The notes under the pieces: generated by a model
What the model saw: the letters and a program-made list of their open reading frames with translations, nothing else
Database searches by the model: none
Told to the model about the DNA's origin: nothing
Made by a program: the position numbers and the translations under genes
Assembly (NCBI GenBank): GCA_948957135.1
Contig: CARDBT010000007.1
Coordinates: 30,860-94,859 of the forward strand
Direction of reading: 5' to 3'
DNA: 64,000 nt
Source of the DNA: COE1 sp910588595
Lineage (GTDB): Bacteria > Bacillota > Clostridia > Lachnospirales > Lachnospiraceae
Shown: positions 26,022 to 34,997 of the stretch, in pieces
Position numbering within the stretch: position 1 is the stretch's first letter
Layout of the letters: every line of letters starts with the position of its first letter

Positions 26022-28457
26022 CTATATCCATTCGCTGCGCTGCTCAATGTCGTACTCGATCATCTGTGTCAGATCATCAAAGTGGATCAGCTTTCCAAGC
26101 AATGCAGCGAGATCCTTTGCCTTTGTTCCCTTTCCATATGGAATGCCGTGCGCATAGCAGCTGCCGCTTGCTCCCATGCACAGCGGGATCGCATTGTGGT
26201 AGTTCTCAAGTTCCATCCAGCCCTTCCACTGCCATTCCTGGTCCTTTTTCGCATATTTTTCAAGCCGCTCCATCTGCATTCTCAGATAACGGTGTTCTCT
26301 ATAAGCCTTCTCCTCCGCCTCATGGTCAGGGAGCACATCGGCTGCAAAGTGCTGTCTAAGCTGCATGCGCTCCCTGTCACCAAAGACTAAGATCACCTTA
26401 TTCCTGACGAGGAGATCCATACACTTCCCGTCACACTGCTTCCGCGCCTGAAACAGTTCGATCAACCTGTTGATCTTCTCCTTGGTCTTTGATCCGGCAA
26501 GATCATGAACGCCTGTCTCCACCTCATACGGCAGCGAGAGATCACTTTCCTTAAAAGAAGTCATATCCCAGCCTTCCTCATCGTTTGCCTCGCCTAGCAT
26601 CTTTTCCAGCCTCTCCCTGTAATGTTTCCCGCACATCTCCATCCCTACATATTCCCAGCAGCCATACTTTGCATGAAAACGATACAGTCTCTGACCTCCG
26701 CCGTGATACTGGTCCAAACGATAACAATCTGCAAGATTTTCAATATAGCGCCTGCTGCTCACGCGCATTATGCGGTGAACAGACGCATTATCGTTGGATA
26801 ACATTGCCGCCAGATATCTGGCAGAGGCAGGTAAACGCACCAGCTGCGGCAGAAATCCCATCAGCCGCTCCTGTACCCGCTGCCGTTCCTCATCCTTGAT
26901 GCACGTGATCGGAAGCAGCAGTAAAAATAGGGTATTATCATCCGCCGCATATGTAAACAGACTGTCGACGTCAAACACAGGCAAGAATACTTGTTCATCA
27001 TTGACAAAATAGCGCACAAAATGGTAGTGGAACGCTATGATGACAGTCAGCGCCTCCCTGATCTTCAAAGTGAGTTTCCGCTCAGCCCCAAAACGCCCCT
27101 TCCCTTTGTCATAGCCCGTAAAACGCAGACGCCACTCAACGGAAGGCATATAAGTCCAGTTCATGTATGCTGGGAGCATCATTTTGTCCTCGTACAAAAA
27201 TCCCCACGGGATCGGTGTATGCTCCTGATCCATTCGTATCGACCGGTCTCCGGCTGCCACCGTCAGAAAATACTCCCAGAAATCATAGCTGCCGATCTCA
27301 AGGTCATAATCGTAGCTCTGTGACGCCACATACTGCTCCTGTCTGCCATACGCGGTAATCCTGACAAACAGCCTGTGCACCAGACGCATGATCCTGCTGC
27401 TTTTGAGATACAGCTCTGGTTTATCATATATCTCATATAGGATCTTTGCCTGTGTGACTGTGTACCCAAACGTGATCAGTTTGTTGACAATGTATTCATC
27501 GCACTGATATTTCTGAAAAAGCGGGCTTGCGACGATCCTGTAAACCTGATCTGCCTCCTCCTCACACCACGCTGTGACTTCTGTGGCATAACAGGGGTGA
27601 AAGACATCGACAAAATTCTTCCCCCAACCAAGGCTGTTATACCGGTCCCGCAGCTCCTCCAGTGATGTTATGAGATCGTCCGCATAATCCTCCGCCGTAA
27701 TGTTGGACTTGACAAAGTCATTGATGTCAGGATACTGTTCCAGAATATGCGCCTTCAGGTTCCGGTAGATCTGTGCATACTCTGTCGCCTCTATATTGTC
27801 CAGCTCGAAATATTTATACATATAAGAACATGCCCCGACTGGAAACCCATACTTCCGCAGAAGATAGTCGTACAGCTCCACCTCACAGACATGCGTGATA
27901 TTATCCTCCAGCCGGATATCATCGATATCCATGCTGTTCACCCTGTCATCGTCGGCGATAAAATGCCTGCTCGCCATGGACAGCGTGAACTTATACTCCT
28001 CCATGTCGTCATCGCTGTGTCTGTACTCCCACGTATCTTCCAGCACCACCCTGCGCATCGTCCGATATTCGGCATAACTTTTGCGTCGGATAAAGGACGC
28101 CTTACTCATCAGTTCCTGGTAATGTTTCTCCCTGTTCTCCTGACAGTTCCAGATATCTGCCGCCTCCTCGCACGCTTCCACCGGCGCGAGATGATCCTGC
28201 TCTCCCGGCCGCAATACATAGACGATAGCAAGCTCTACGACAAGTCCGTCCGGCAGTTTCGTATAAGGGACAATGTTCTGCCTTTGCAAAAATCCATGCA
28301 CCGCCGACATAAAATCTTCCTCATACTGGGCGTCCAAAAAGATCTCTGAAATGAAATAGTCCCTCCACTGCGCGCGGTCCTGCCGTCTTGCGTCATCCAA
28401 AAAAATCTCCTGAAACTGCCGCACTGCCACTGTACTGTCTGCCATTGCATGTCCCAT
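26022..28457 (-). CDS. uncharacterised 811-aa protein
   Basis: I do not recognise this protein. It has a strong GGGGGG-type ribosome site and an ATG at 28457. It is rich in aromatic and charged residues, with many Tyr, Asp and Arg, and has no signal peptide, clear membrane segment, P-loop or zinc motif. Several segments look helical (EEYKFTLSMASRHFIADDD, RIMRLVHRLFVRITAYG). One short hydrophobic patch (NTLFLLLLPITC) is not long enough for a confident membrane span. It has its own promoter and runs into the NUDIX gene. Base composition resembles the neighbours, so there is no obvious recent transfer. Confidence 0.75.
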   Translation of the reverse strand: MGHAMADSTVAVRQFQEIFLDDARRQDRAQWRDYFISEIFLDAQYEEDFMSAVHGFLQRQNIVPYTKLPDGLVVELAIVYVLRPGEQDHLAPVEACEEAADIWNCQENREKHYQELMSKASFIRRKSYAEYRTMRRVVLEDTWEYRHSDDDMEEYKFTLSMASRHFIADDDRVNSMDIDDIRLEDNITHVCEVELYDYLLRKYGFPVGACSYMYKYFELDNIEATEYAQIYRNLKAHILEQYPDINDFVKSNITAEDYADDLITSLEELRDRYNSLGWGKNFVDVFHPCYATEVTAWCEEEADQVYRIVASPLFQKYQCDEYIVNKLITFGYTVTQAKILYEIYDKPELYLKSSRIMRLVHRLFVRITAYGRQEQYVASQSYDYDLEIGSYDFWEYFLTVAAGDRSIRMDQEHTPIPWGFLYEDKMMLPAYMNWTYMPSVEWRLRFTGYDKGKGRFGAERKLTLKIREALTVIIAFHYHFVRYFVNDEQVFLPVFDVDSLFTYAADDNTLFLLLLPITCIKDEERQRVQERLMGFLPQLVRLPASARYLAAMLSNDNASVHRIMRVSSRRYIENLADCYRLDQYHGGGQRLYRFHAKYGCWEYVGMEMCGKHYRERLEKMLGEANDEEGWDMTSFKESDLSLPYEVETGVHDLAGSKTKEKINRLIELFQARKQCDGKCMDLLVRNKVILVFGDRERMQLRQHFAADVLPDHEAEEKAYREHRYLRMQMERLEKYAKKDQEWQWKGWMELENYHNAIPLCMGASGSCYAHGIPYGKGTKAKDLAALLGKLIHFDDLTQMIEYDIEQRSEWI

Positions 28458-28576
28458 GTTTTATCCCCCCCAATCAACTGCCTGTTTGCCTGCGCATCCA
28501 TACACACAAATCAATCCGCAAATTAAATCAGATCTATCTATATCCACAATTCATTCTCCTTTATCGGATAAACAAT

Positions 28577-28605
28577 ATTATAAAGTCTTTTGACACTATT
28601 TTCAA
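28577..28605 (-). promoter_or_regulatory. predicted sigma-A promoter of the 811-aa gene
   Basis: On the minus strand TTGAAA (28605-28600) and TATAAT (28582-28577) are 17 bases apart, about 120 bases before the start codon. Confidence 0.6.
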
Positions 28606-28650
28606 GCTGATTGTACGATCGTGTATTTCCTCCACTGCACAGATCCGCAC

Positions 28651-28682
28651 AAAAAGGGCTGGCACCACATCAGCGCCAACCC
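28651..28682 (-). terminator. terminator of the pullulanase gene
   Basis: Stem GGGTTGGC paired with GCCAGCCC, followed on the minus strand by five U. It is located 20 bases after the pullulanase stop. Confidence 0.8.
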
Positions 28683-28701
28683 TATTATGCCAAACGATAT
28701 C

Positions 28702-31700
28702 TTATTTTTTGCGTTTTTTCACAAGGATCCCTGCCACTACCGCAGCCAGTACCACCAGGATGCCGCCTGCGATCAGCGGGGTATTTCCTGAAGATTTCTG
28801 TGCATTCTCTGTATTCCCTGTGTTTTCTGCACTCTCCACACTGACACTTGTGTCATTTTTATTGTCTGCCTTCATCTCCGCCTTCACGATCGTGTCGTCA
28901 CCCTGCACGAGCACCATCGCCGAGATCCCTGCCACAGACACTGTCCCTTCCGCGGTTCCAACCGATGTCGTTCCTGCTGTCTTGTCATTGACACAGATGT
29001 CCCATGTGCCAGCCGGAAGCGGTACATCAACTGCGTCCGCATTTCCATTGAAGATCACCGTGATCTTCTCCGCCGTGTCACCGTTTGCATTGTTCTCGAT
29101 CGTATACCCGACTACATTCGCATCCAGACCACTCATGAAGACAAGGCTGCTCTGTATGTCCGCAGTGACCGCCATGCGGAGTGCACCGTGCGCCTTGCGG
29201 AACGCGATCAGCCCCTTATAATACTCATAAGTGTCCATCACATTCGCCTTGTCTGACCACTTGATACTGTTCGTCGAATCCGGCGATGTATAGCTGTTCT
29301 CATCGAATCCGCCCTCCACCGTCGCTGAAGGCTTGCTCCTGAGCATCTCCTCGCCCGCCTGGAAGAACGGCACGCCCTGCGAGGTGAGTATGATCGCACT
29401 GCCGAGTTTGTTCATCCTAATTCTCGTCTCTTCGCTGTCTTCCGCGTTGGAAATGGCAAGCTTATCCCAGAATGTCAGATTGTCATGGCACGAGATATAG
29501 TTGATGCTCTGCCCGGGCTGCGCTGCCCAGCTCTTGGTACCCTTGTCATTTTTGTAGGTCAGCACCTGCGGGTGCGCTGTCGCGCCGACTATACCAAACT
29601 TAATGCTCTCCTCCATACCGCTCTTGCCGCTGATAAATCCCTTGTCCTGTGCGTCAAACACACTGCCCTTGATCCCGTCCCTGATGTCATCGCTGAAAGC
29701 ACCGACCCTGTCGATCTTTGCCATGTTTGCTTTCAGTGCCTGCTGTGAGGAGGAGATCGCACAGTCTCCGCCGGTCCATCCCTCACCGTACACCATGATC
29801 GAGGGATCGATCTCGTCGAGCGCCGCGCGGACTGCATTCATCGTCTCGATATCATGCACTGCCATCAGGTCAAAGCGGAAACCGTCAATATGATACTCTG
29901 TAGCCCAGTAAACAACTGAATCCACAATATACTTGCGCATCATCGCATGGTCGGAAGCCGTCTCGTTTCCGCACCCCGAAGCGTTGGAATAGCTCTCGCC
30001 CACTTTTCTGTAATAGTAGTCGGGCACCGTCTTCTGAAAATTTGAACCCTCTATATTGAATGTATGGTTGTACACGACATCCATGTTGACGCGGATCCCG
30101 TTCTGGTGCAGCGCCTGCACCATCTGCTTCATCTCATTGATGCGCACCTCCCCATGATAAGGGTCTGTGCTGTACGAGCCCTCCGGCACATTATAATTCT
30201 TCGGATCGTATCCCCAGTTAAACTGCGGTGTGTCAAGTTTTGTCTCATCTACCGTGGCGTAATCATAACTCGGCAGGATCTGCACGTGCGTCACACCAAG
30301 ATCCTTGATGTGGTCTAGACCGGTTGCAAGCCCGTCCGCATTGGTCGTCCCTGTCTCCGTAAGCCCCAGGAACTTCCCAGTGTTGGTGATGCCCGACGAC
30401 TCATCTGATGACAGATCCCTCACGTGCAGCTCATAGATCACTGCGTCCGTGGGGTTGGTAAACGCAGGTCTCGTATCGTTTTCAAATCCCTCCGGGTTGG
30501 TTGCACTCAGATCCACGACCATCCCCCTGTTGCCGTTCACACCTGTCGTTCTTGCATAGAGATCCACCGCCTCATTTGTCCTGGTTCCGATCTTAATCGA
30601 ATACGTGTAGTATACGCCGTTCAGATCACCCTGTTTTTCACAGGACCACACGCCCTTCTCACCCATTGTCATCGGGATCGTCTCCGTGAGGTTGTCACCG
30701 TCGCCCTGCTCATATAGATTCAGTGTAACCTCCGATGCCGTGGGAGCCCACACTTTAAATCCGGTCTTTTCCTTTGTGTATGTGGCACCCAGATCATTTC
30801 CGTCATACGTGAAAGCATCATCGAAATAGCTGGAACCGATGATCTTGTTCATGGATACAGTCGTTCCCTCATACCCTTCCATTGTTATGTCATATGTTTT
30901 TGACAATTCTAACTCCTCCTCCATAGTCAGCAGAATCGCTCTGCCGTCCTCACTGTCCGCTGAAGCCACAGCGTACTCTGTACCGTCTTTGTCCGTGACT
31001 TTGATCTGTGCTGCCAGATCTCCCCCGCTCTGTGGCGCGCGGGAGACCGACGCATGGATTTCCTTGCTCGTCGACTCTGAGAAATACGCCTCGGCGATCA
31101 CAGGATCATAGATCACTTCCTCTATAGTATACCACAAAACAGGATTCCCCTCCACTATGTACACATCGATCGTGTCCCCTGACGCTTTCGCAAGATCGAT
31201 CTCATAGTCAAGCGCGGTATCCACATTTCCATCCTGGATCACCCGCACTCCGGCTGTCGACACGCCGTCCTTCGGCTGCAGTCCGATCTTGAAAAACGCG
31301 CCGAAATCATCGGTCTCTGACAGTGGATAGCTGCCGCCCACATCACTTCCGGCCCAAGCGTACGCCTCCACTGTGTCAGCGCTGTACTTTTGGTCAAAAT
31401 TGTAATAGTGGACATTCAGCTTTGTCGCACCGTCCTCGTTGTATACGTTCAGCCTTGCCTCCTCGAGCGCCGCGATATCATACGGCACTGCATCCGCCGG
31501 TACCTCTGTTGCAAACTCCGCCTCACCGCTCGTCACCCAGATCTCCACAATCTCACCGTCCATGGTGACAAACCGGTCCTCACCTATGTCCTTGTCCTCC
31601 CACTCGTTCAGCCGCACGATAAAACCAATGTTTGCCGGTTTGTGGTTCGTCTGGTACACCGCCACTTTACCGAAATCGTCCTCGTCCGTAAAGTCCACCC

Positions 31701-31902
31701 GCAATCCTTCCCATCCCTCTTCCCAGATCCACAGGTTCCATCCGTCATAACTGTTGTCGGCTCTCCCGCCATAATGAACGATCAGCGTCGTTCCTGCTGC
31801 CCTTGCGGTCAATCCTGGTATTAAAACTGACACTACTGTCACAAATGCCAGGATCAGCGCCATAAATCCGGCAGCCCATCGCTTCTTTTCCATAACTTCC
31901 AT
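28702..31902 (-). CDS. pulA: extracellular membrane-anchored type I pullulanase
   Basis: 1066 aa. Signal peptide (FMALILAFVTVVSVLIPG, cleavage after TARAA). Two CBM41-like starch-binding repeats lie at about 37-135 and 150-255. A CBM48-type segment (GFKVWAPTASEVTLNLYE) and a GH13 catalytic barrel follow. The barrel has the pullulanase motif FNWGYDPKNY, region I DVVYNHTF, nucleophile region GFRFDLMAVHD, acid/base region VYGEGWTGGD and region IV NYISCHDN. The C-terminus has a membrane span (PLIAGGILVVLAAVVAGIL) and basic tail, with no LPXTG before it. It debranches alpha-1,6 links of starch or glycogen at the cell surface. It is monocistronic. Confidence 0.93.
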   Translation of the reverse strand: MEVMEKKRWAAGFMALILAFVTVVSVLIPGLTARAAGTTLIVHYGGRADNSYDGWNLWIWEEGWEGLRVDFTDEDDFGKVAVYQTNHKPANIGFIVRLNEWEDKDIGEDRFVTMDGEIVEIWVTSGEAEFATEVPADAVPYDIAALEEARLNVYNEDGATKLNVHYYNFDQKYSADTVEAYAWAGSDVGGSYPLSETDDFGAFFKIGLQPKDGVSTAGVRVIQDGNVDTALDYEIDLAKASGDTIDVYIVEGNPVLWYTIEEVIYDPVIAEAYFSESTSKEIHASVSRAPQSGGDLAAQIKVTDKDGTEYAVASADSEDGRAILLTMEEELELSKTYDITMEGYEGTTVSMNKIIGSSYFDDAFTYDGNDLGATYTKEKTGFKVWAPTASEVTLNLYEQGDGDNLTETIPMTMGEKGVWSCEKQGDLNGVYYTYSIKIGTRTNEAVDLYARTTGVNGNRGMVVDLSATNPEGFENDTRPAFTNPTDAVIYELHVRDLSSDESSGITNTGKFLGLTETGTTNADGLATGLDHIKDLGVTHVQILPSYDYATVDETKLDTPQFNWGYDPKNYNVPEGSYSTDPYHGEVRINEMKQMVQALHQNGIRVNMDVVYNHTFNIEGSNFQKTVPDYYYRKVGESYSNASGCGNETASDHAMMRKYIVDSVVYWATEYHIDGFRFDLMAVHDIETMNAVRAALDEIDPSIMVYGEGWTGGDCAISSSQQALKANMAKIDRVGAFSDDIRDGIKGSVFDAQDKGFISGKSGMEESIKFGIVGATAHPQVLTYKNDKGTKSWAAQPGQSINYISCHDNLTFWDKLAISNAEDSEETRIRMNKLGSAIILTSQGVPFFQAGEEMLRSKPSATVEGGFDENSYTSPDSTNSIKWSDKANVMDTYEYYKGLIAFRKAHGALRMAVTADIQSSLVFMSGLDANVVGYTIENNANGDTAEKITVIFNGNADAVDVPLPAGTWDICVNDKTAGTTSVGTAEGTVSVAGISAMVLVQGDDTIVKAEMKADNKNDTSVSVESAENTGNTENAQKSSGNTPLIAGGILVVLAAVVAGILVKKRKK

Positions 31903-31994
31903 AACTGTTAGCTTCCTTTCCGATATTCCTATATTTCAGAATCGATCTTGATGGTATTATTATATCTGTATGCCATCAAAAAAGCTAGTAGAAT

Positions 31995-32047
31995 TTTCGT
32001 AAAATTTCGTATTTGTTTTTTAGTTATAATCACGAAACTTAACGAAA
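31995..32047. promoter_or_regulatory. symmetrical operator-like array upstream of pulA
   Basis: TTTCGT occurs at 31995 and 32005, and its complement ACGAAA at 32032 and 32042. Each pair is spaced exactly 10 bases and the whole is symmetrical about 32021. It lies roughly 95-145 bases upstream of the pullulanase start, in an intergenic stretch that otherwise holds only AT-rich DNA. Two dimers on one face of the helix would fit it. The regulator is unknown. Confidence 0.55.
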
Positions 32048-32081
32048 TAACTTACTTCCTCGGGGTGCCCGTGTGCATACT

Positions 32082-32108
32082 AAAAAGGCGTATGCACACG
32101 CACACGCC
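32082..32108 (-). terminator. terminator of the DUF3048 gene
   Basis: Stem GGCGTGTGC paired with GCATACGCC, followed by five U on the minus strand. Confidence 0.85.
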
Positions 32109-32129
32109 TCGTCTATACGATTCTCTATT

Positions 32130-33293
32130 TTATCTGATAACTACATTATTCCATGAATCTGATGGAACAAGCGCAACATAAGTCTTTCCTGTGTTCAGCT
32201 CGATCTCCTCCCCGGTCTGCTTGTCGAGATAGATCGTCTTATCACTCTCACCAGCCTTGATCCATGTCACCTCGATCGCCTTGCCATTTGTAATATAGTA
32301 CGCATCACGTCCGGAATCGATTGCATTGTAAATAAGGTATCCATTATCGTCAAGCTGTTTGAACGTCGTATCCTGGATCAGCAGATTCTTGAACGTAAGC
32401 TGGGCATTGCCATGCAGCGGATCCGTATGTGCCTGATCGTACTCATAGTAATCGTACGTTCCTGTTGACTCGTTATACTTCAACATGGACTTATTATGCG
32501 GGAACGGAAGCTCAATCTCAGTACAGGTCACTGCATCTCCCCTGGATGACAGATCGATCTCCGTATCCGAGAAGAAATAATGCTGTCCCGGATAGTAGTC
32601 ATTGTACTCTGTAGAATACTTTGAGTTTGCAAATTTCTTGTCGAGATCCCCTGCGCAGATATATTCTGTGTACTCTCTCTTCTTGCCATTGTCCACACGG
32701 GAAAATCCACCGCTGAAATTCGCAGAATATTTTTTTGCAAGCCACTCGTCAACGTAGAACGGCCCTCCATCATGACAGAGCACGGCATTCCACTCTGCCG
32801 CAAGCATGATATTGGTCGACCTCGTGCTCCGGATACTGCCGAACTGTTCGATCTTTCCCCAATCCTTAACGATCGCCATGAAACGCGTGATCCTGTTATT
32901 CGCGGTGCTGTTCATCATCTCATACACCACATCCGCCTCAGTGAGACCGTAATGAGGAAGCGCTATCACCTCATTGTCCACCATTACCGCGATCGGGCGC
33001 TGATTCTTCAATGCTTCATCGATCCACTCGTTCGTGATCTCACTGCGGTACATCCCCTCGTGTGACTCCTCCTCGACCGCCGGATCTGTGGCAGGCTCCC
33101 CCACATCAGGCGCATCCGGTGTCACATCACCGCTGTTATCTGTACTGTTGTTCCCTGAAATATCCGAAAAATCAATTTCCTTTGGCGGCTCCTTCGCACC
33201 TTCTTTGTTCCCACACCCTGTCATGGATGCGGCCGCCATTGCAATTACAAGCAGCAGGGCTATCCCCTTTTTTTTCATACTCTTTCTTTTCAT
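32130..33293 (-). CDS. DUF3048 (YerB-like) lipoprotein
   Basis: 387 aa from ATG 33293 with AAGGGAG upstream. Signal peptide with lipobox AASMTGC. A Pro/Asp-rich linker is followed by the DUF3048 N-terminal domain (AVMVDNEVIALPHYGL, VYEMMNSTANNRITRFMAI, FGSIRSTRSTNIMLAAEW) and the C-terminal domain (SGRDAYYITNGKAIEVTWIK). Anchored outside the membrane; function unknown, though a cell-envelope role is usual to assume. It is downstream of the SRP RNA and closed by a terminator. Confidence 0.88.
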   Translation of the reverse strand: MKRKSMKKKGIALLLVIAMAAASMTGCGNKEGAKEPPKEIDFSDISGNNSTDNSGDVTPDAPDVGEPATDPAVEEESHEGMYRSEITNEWIDEALKNQRPIAVMVDNEVIALPHYGLTEADVVYEMMNSTANNRITRFMAIVKDWGKIEQFGSIRSTRSTNIMLAAEWNAVLCHDGGPFYVDEWLAKKYSANFSGGFSRVDNGKKREYTEYICAGDLDKKFANSKYSTEYNDYYPGQHYFFSDTEIDLSSRGDAVTCTEIELPFPHNKSMLKYNESTGTYDYYEYDQAHTDPLHGNAQLTFKNLLIQDTTFKQLDDNGYLIYNAIDSGRDAYYITNGKAIEVTWIKAGESDKTIYLDKQTGEEIELNTGKTYVALVPSDSWNNVVIR

Positions 33294-33426
33294 AATGTCT
33301 CCCTTTTCGCATATTTGACACCCCTCGAGCAAGGGCATCCCACAATATCGATATACCTCTTCATTAGTTTCCCTGTCTTTTTCATGTTTATGCACTGCAC
33401 TCTGCTGACAGCGTCAAAAACATTTT

Positions 33427-33691
33427 ATCGTGCAAACGACCTCGAATCCTATGCCCATGCACGTTACCTCTACAGTTAACTCCGCCAGGCACCCTCGCGG
33501 CACATATGAAATCCGCCTTAGTGCTGCTGCATTCCTGCCCTGACACGGTTCAACGGCACATATTGCGCGAGACCCAAACTTCAACGCCACTTATAAAGGG
33601 CAGCTGCACAAACGCAGACCCTCAGTCGCTTATCACCCCCACTATAGCGGATTGTGGGTACAGGACACCGCTAACGCCCCGGCTGCACGAT
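33427..33691 (-). ncRNA. ffs: signal recognition particle RNA, long (Alu-domain) bacterial type
   Basis: The minus strand closely follows the B. subtilis scRNA plan. There is an Alu domain (GTTAGCGGTGTCCTGTACC, then CAATCCGCTATAG), the helix-5 strand (TGGCGTTGAAGTTTGGGTC) and the SRP54-binding apex (GTCAGGGCAGGAATGCAGC). The descending strand TGTGCCGCGAGGGTGCCTGG and the loop partner AACTGTAGAGGTAACG follow. The termini ATCGTGCA and TGCACGAT pair to close the molecule. A promoter ends exactly seven bases upstream. Length is about 265 nt. It works with Ffh in membrane-protein targeting. Confidence 0.95.
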
Positions 33692-33697
33692 GCTATT

Positions 33698-33727
33698 ATT
33701 ATAACCTCAAATTCATCGATAAGTCAA
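33698..33727 (-). promoter_or_regulatory. promoter of ffs
   Basis: TTGACT (33727-33722) and TATAAT (33703-33698) with an 18-base spacer. The predicted start site near 33691 coincides with the RNA's 5' end deduced from the terminal helix. Confidence 0.8.
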
Positions 33728-33747
33728 TGCAATTCATACTTTTTTAA

Positions 33748-34293
33748 TCAAAACTGGAAATATTGGCTCCCTTTGTTTTTCTTTCTCCTGCGCGCCAGTA
33801 TCTCATAGTACGTCAACACGGTGACAAGTTCCCTGATCCACGGCTCCTTCTCCCGCCATGGAGCCTGTTCTGTGAGCGCGTGTTCTGTCATGTTGCTCCC
33901 CATGACACTCTGCGCCGGCGAATGCTGCACGGACGTTTCCGCCATACTTTGTGTCAGGGCTGCCGCATCCGGAATCGTGCTGTTCTGCACAGGAATACCT
34001 GCCTCTGTATCCATGGGCTTCTCGTTGGTTCTGATGATCGCCACGACACTCTCAACCATGCGCTGGATCGTCAACTTGTCTGGATACTGGTCATAGATGA
34101 AGCTGCCGTCATAATCCATCTTATCGACAACGCTGCTTATCGTATTCTGGTATTTTCTGGCGTATGTAGGGTACATCTGCTGCAGATATTCAAGATCCTC
34201 CAATATCCTGTCCTCCGACACGATTCCCGGCTGTGCCCACTGCCCGTAACCCTGATATCCCATATAAAAAGGAAATGCACTATAATAATCCAT
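33748..34293 (-). CDS. hypothetical protein upstream of ffs
   Basis: 181 aa. The N-terminus is Tyr/Phe/Gly-rich (MDYYSAFPFYMGYQGYGQW), followed by a helical segment (DRILEDLEYLQQMYPTYARK) and a basic C-terminus (YYEILARRRKKNKG). No signal peptide or membrane segment. I do not recognise it. The aromatic N-terminus recalls small spore-coat-type proteins, but that is only a resemblance. Confidence 0.65.
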   Translation of the reverse strand: MDYYSAFPFYMGYQGYGQWAQPGIVSEDRILEDLEYLQQMYPTYARKYQNTISSVVDKMDYDGSFIYDQYPDKLTIQRMVESVVAIIRTNEKPMDTEAGIPVQNSTIPDAAALTQSMAETSVQHSPAQSVMGSNMTEHALTEQAPWREKEPWIRELVTVLTYYEILARRRKKNKGSQYFQF

Positions 34294-34353
34294 ATTTCGA
34301 GTTCCTCGCTTTTTATGATTATCATATGCACCTTCCAGGAAAATAGTGACCGA

Positions 34354-34512
34354 AGTAACAGTTCAGCCCAGGACTTCGCACTATGCTGCGAAATCCGTGA
34401 GAAAGCATCGTAGTTGAGATGCATCAAGCCACGGTATGTGGCTTTGACACCGCGAAGCGGTTTTTGCATGGTTTGATGCCTGTAACAGGAAGCCGAAGGC
34501 TGAACTGTTACT
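34354..34512. repeat. palindromic element D, ~159 bp
   Basis: AGTAACAGTTCAGCC at 34354 and GGCTGAACTGTTACT ending at 34512 are perfect complements. Smaller hairpins (AGCCAC/GTGGCT, ACCGC/GCGGT) sit inside. About 65 bases of its left half recur near 59797. No coding capacity. Confidence 0.75.
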
Positions 34513-34776
34513 GTCCGAAAGTCAAACATTGTCAAACTCTTGACAATATCTGCAAATCAGCATAAAATAAGGAAAGAATCACAAAAATAATATCGGATAT
34601 GACAACACTGAAAGGAAGTGTATAGTTGCATGGACAGTTGTGACGGCAGCGGACAACATCATATGGGCGGATACACAGCATTCAGTGTTTTTTGTACAGG
34701 CTGAACATGCCTGCTTTCTGTTTGCATGCGCACAGGAAACGATCTGTGTCAAGTCTGGATTCGCCCGCACCACATA

Positions 34777-34936
34777 AGGAACTGTAGAAAAATAAGTGAC
34801 ACATCTTGACTTGTCTATTTCTCCGATTGTGCATGTCAAAAAGCCTCGCCGTAGCCCGCTACGCCTTCGTTTTTTGACATACACCCTCGAAGAAATATCC
34901 TGCGCAGTCTGCATCACTTATTTTCCTACAGTTCCT
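34777..34936. repeat. palindromic element C, ~160 bp
   Basis: The arms 34777-34799 and 34914-34936 are complementary apart from one base (outer end AGGAACTGTAG). A second hairpin lies in the centre (TGTCAAAAA ... TTTTTTGACA with GCCGTAGC/GCTACG). It sits about 60 bases before the mgtE start. Together with element D it fills most of the 700-base gene-free stretch 34294-34997. I see nothing else there. Confidence 0.8.
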
Positions 34937-34997
34937 AAGGATCCCAGCCGCTTTGCGATCCTTATCAATTAAATGTATTAAGAAGGGCGATGATATT

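Noticed and set aside
27747..28349. A 200-codon plus-strand open frame
   Set aside because: Antisense to the 811-aa gene and without a start signal.
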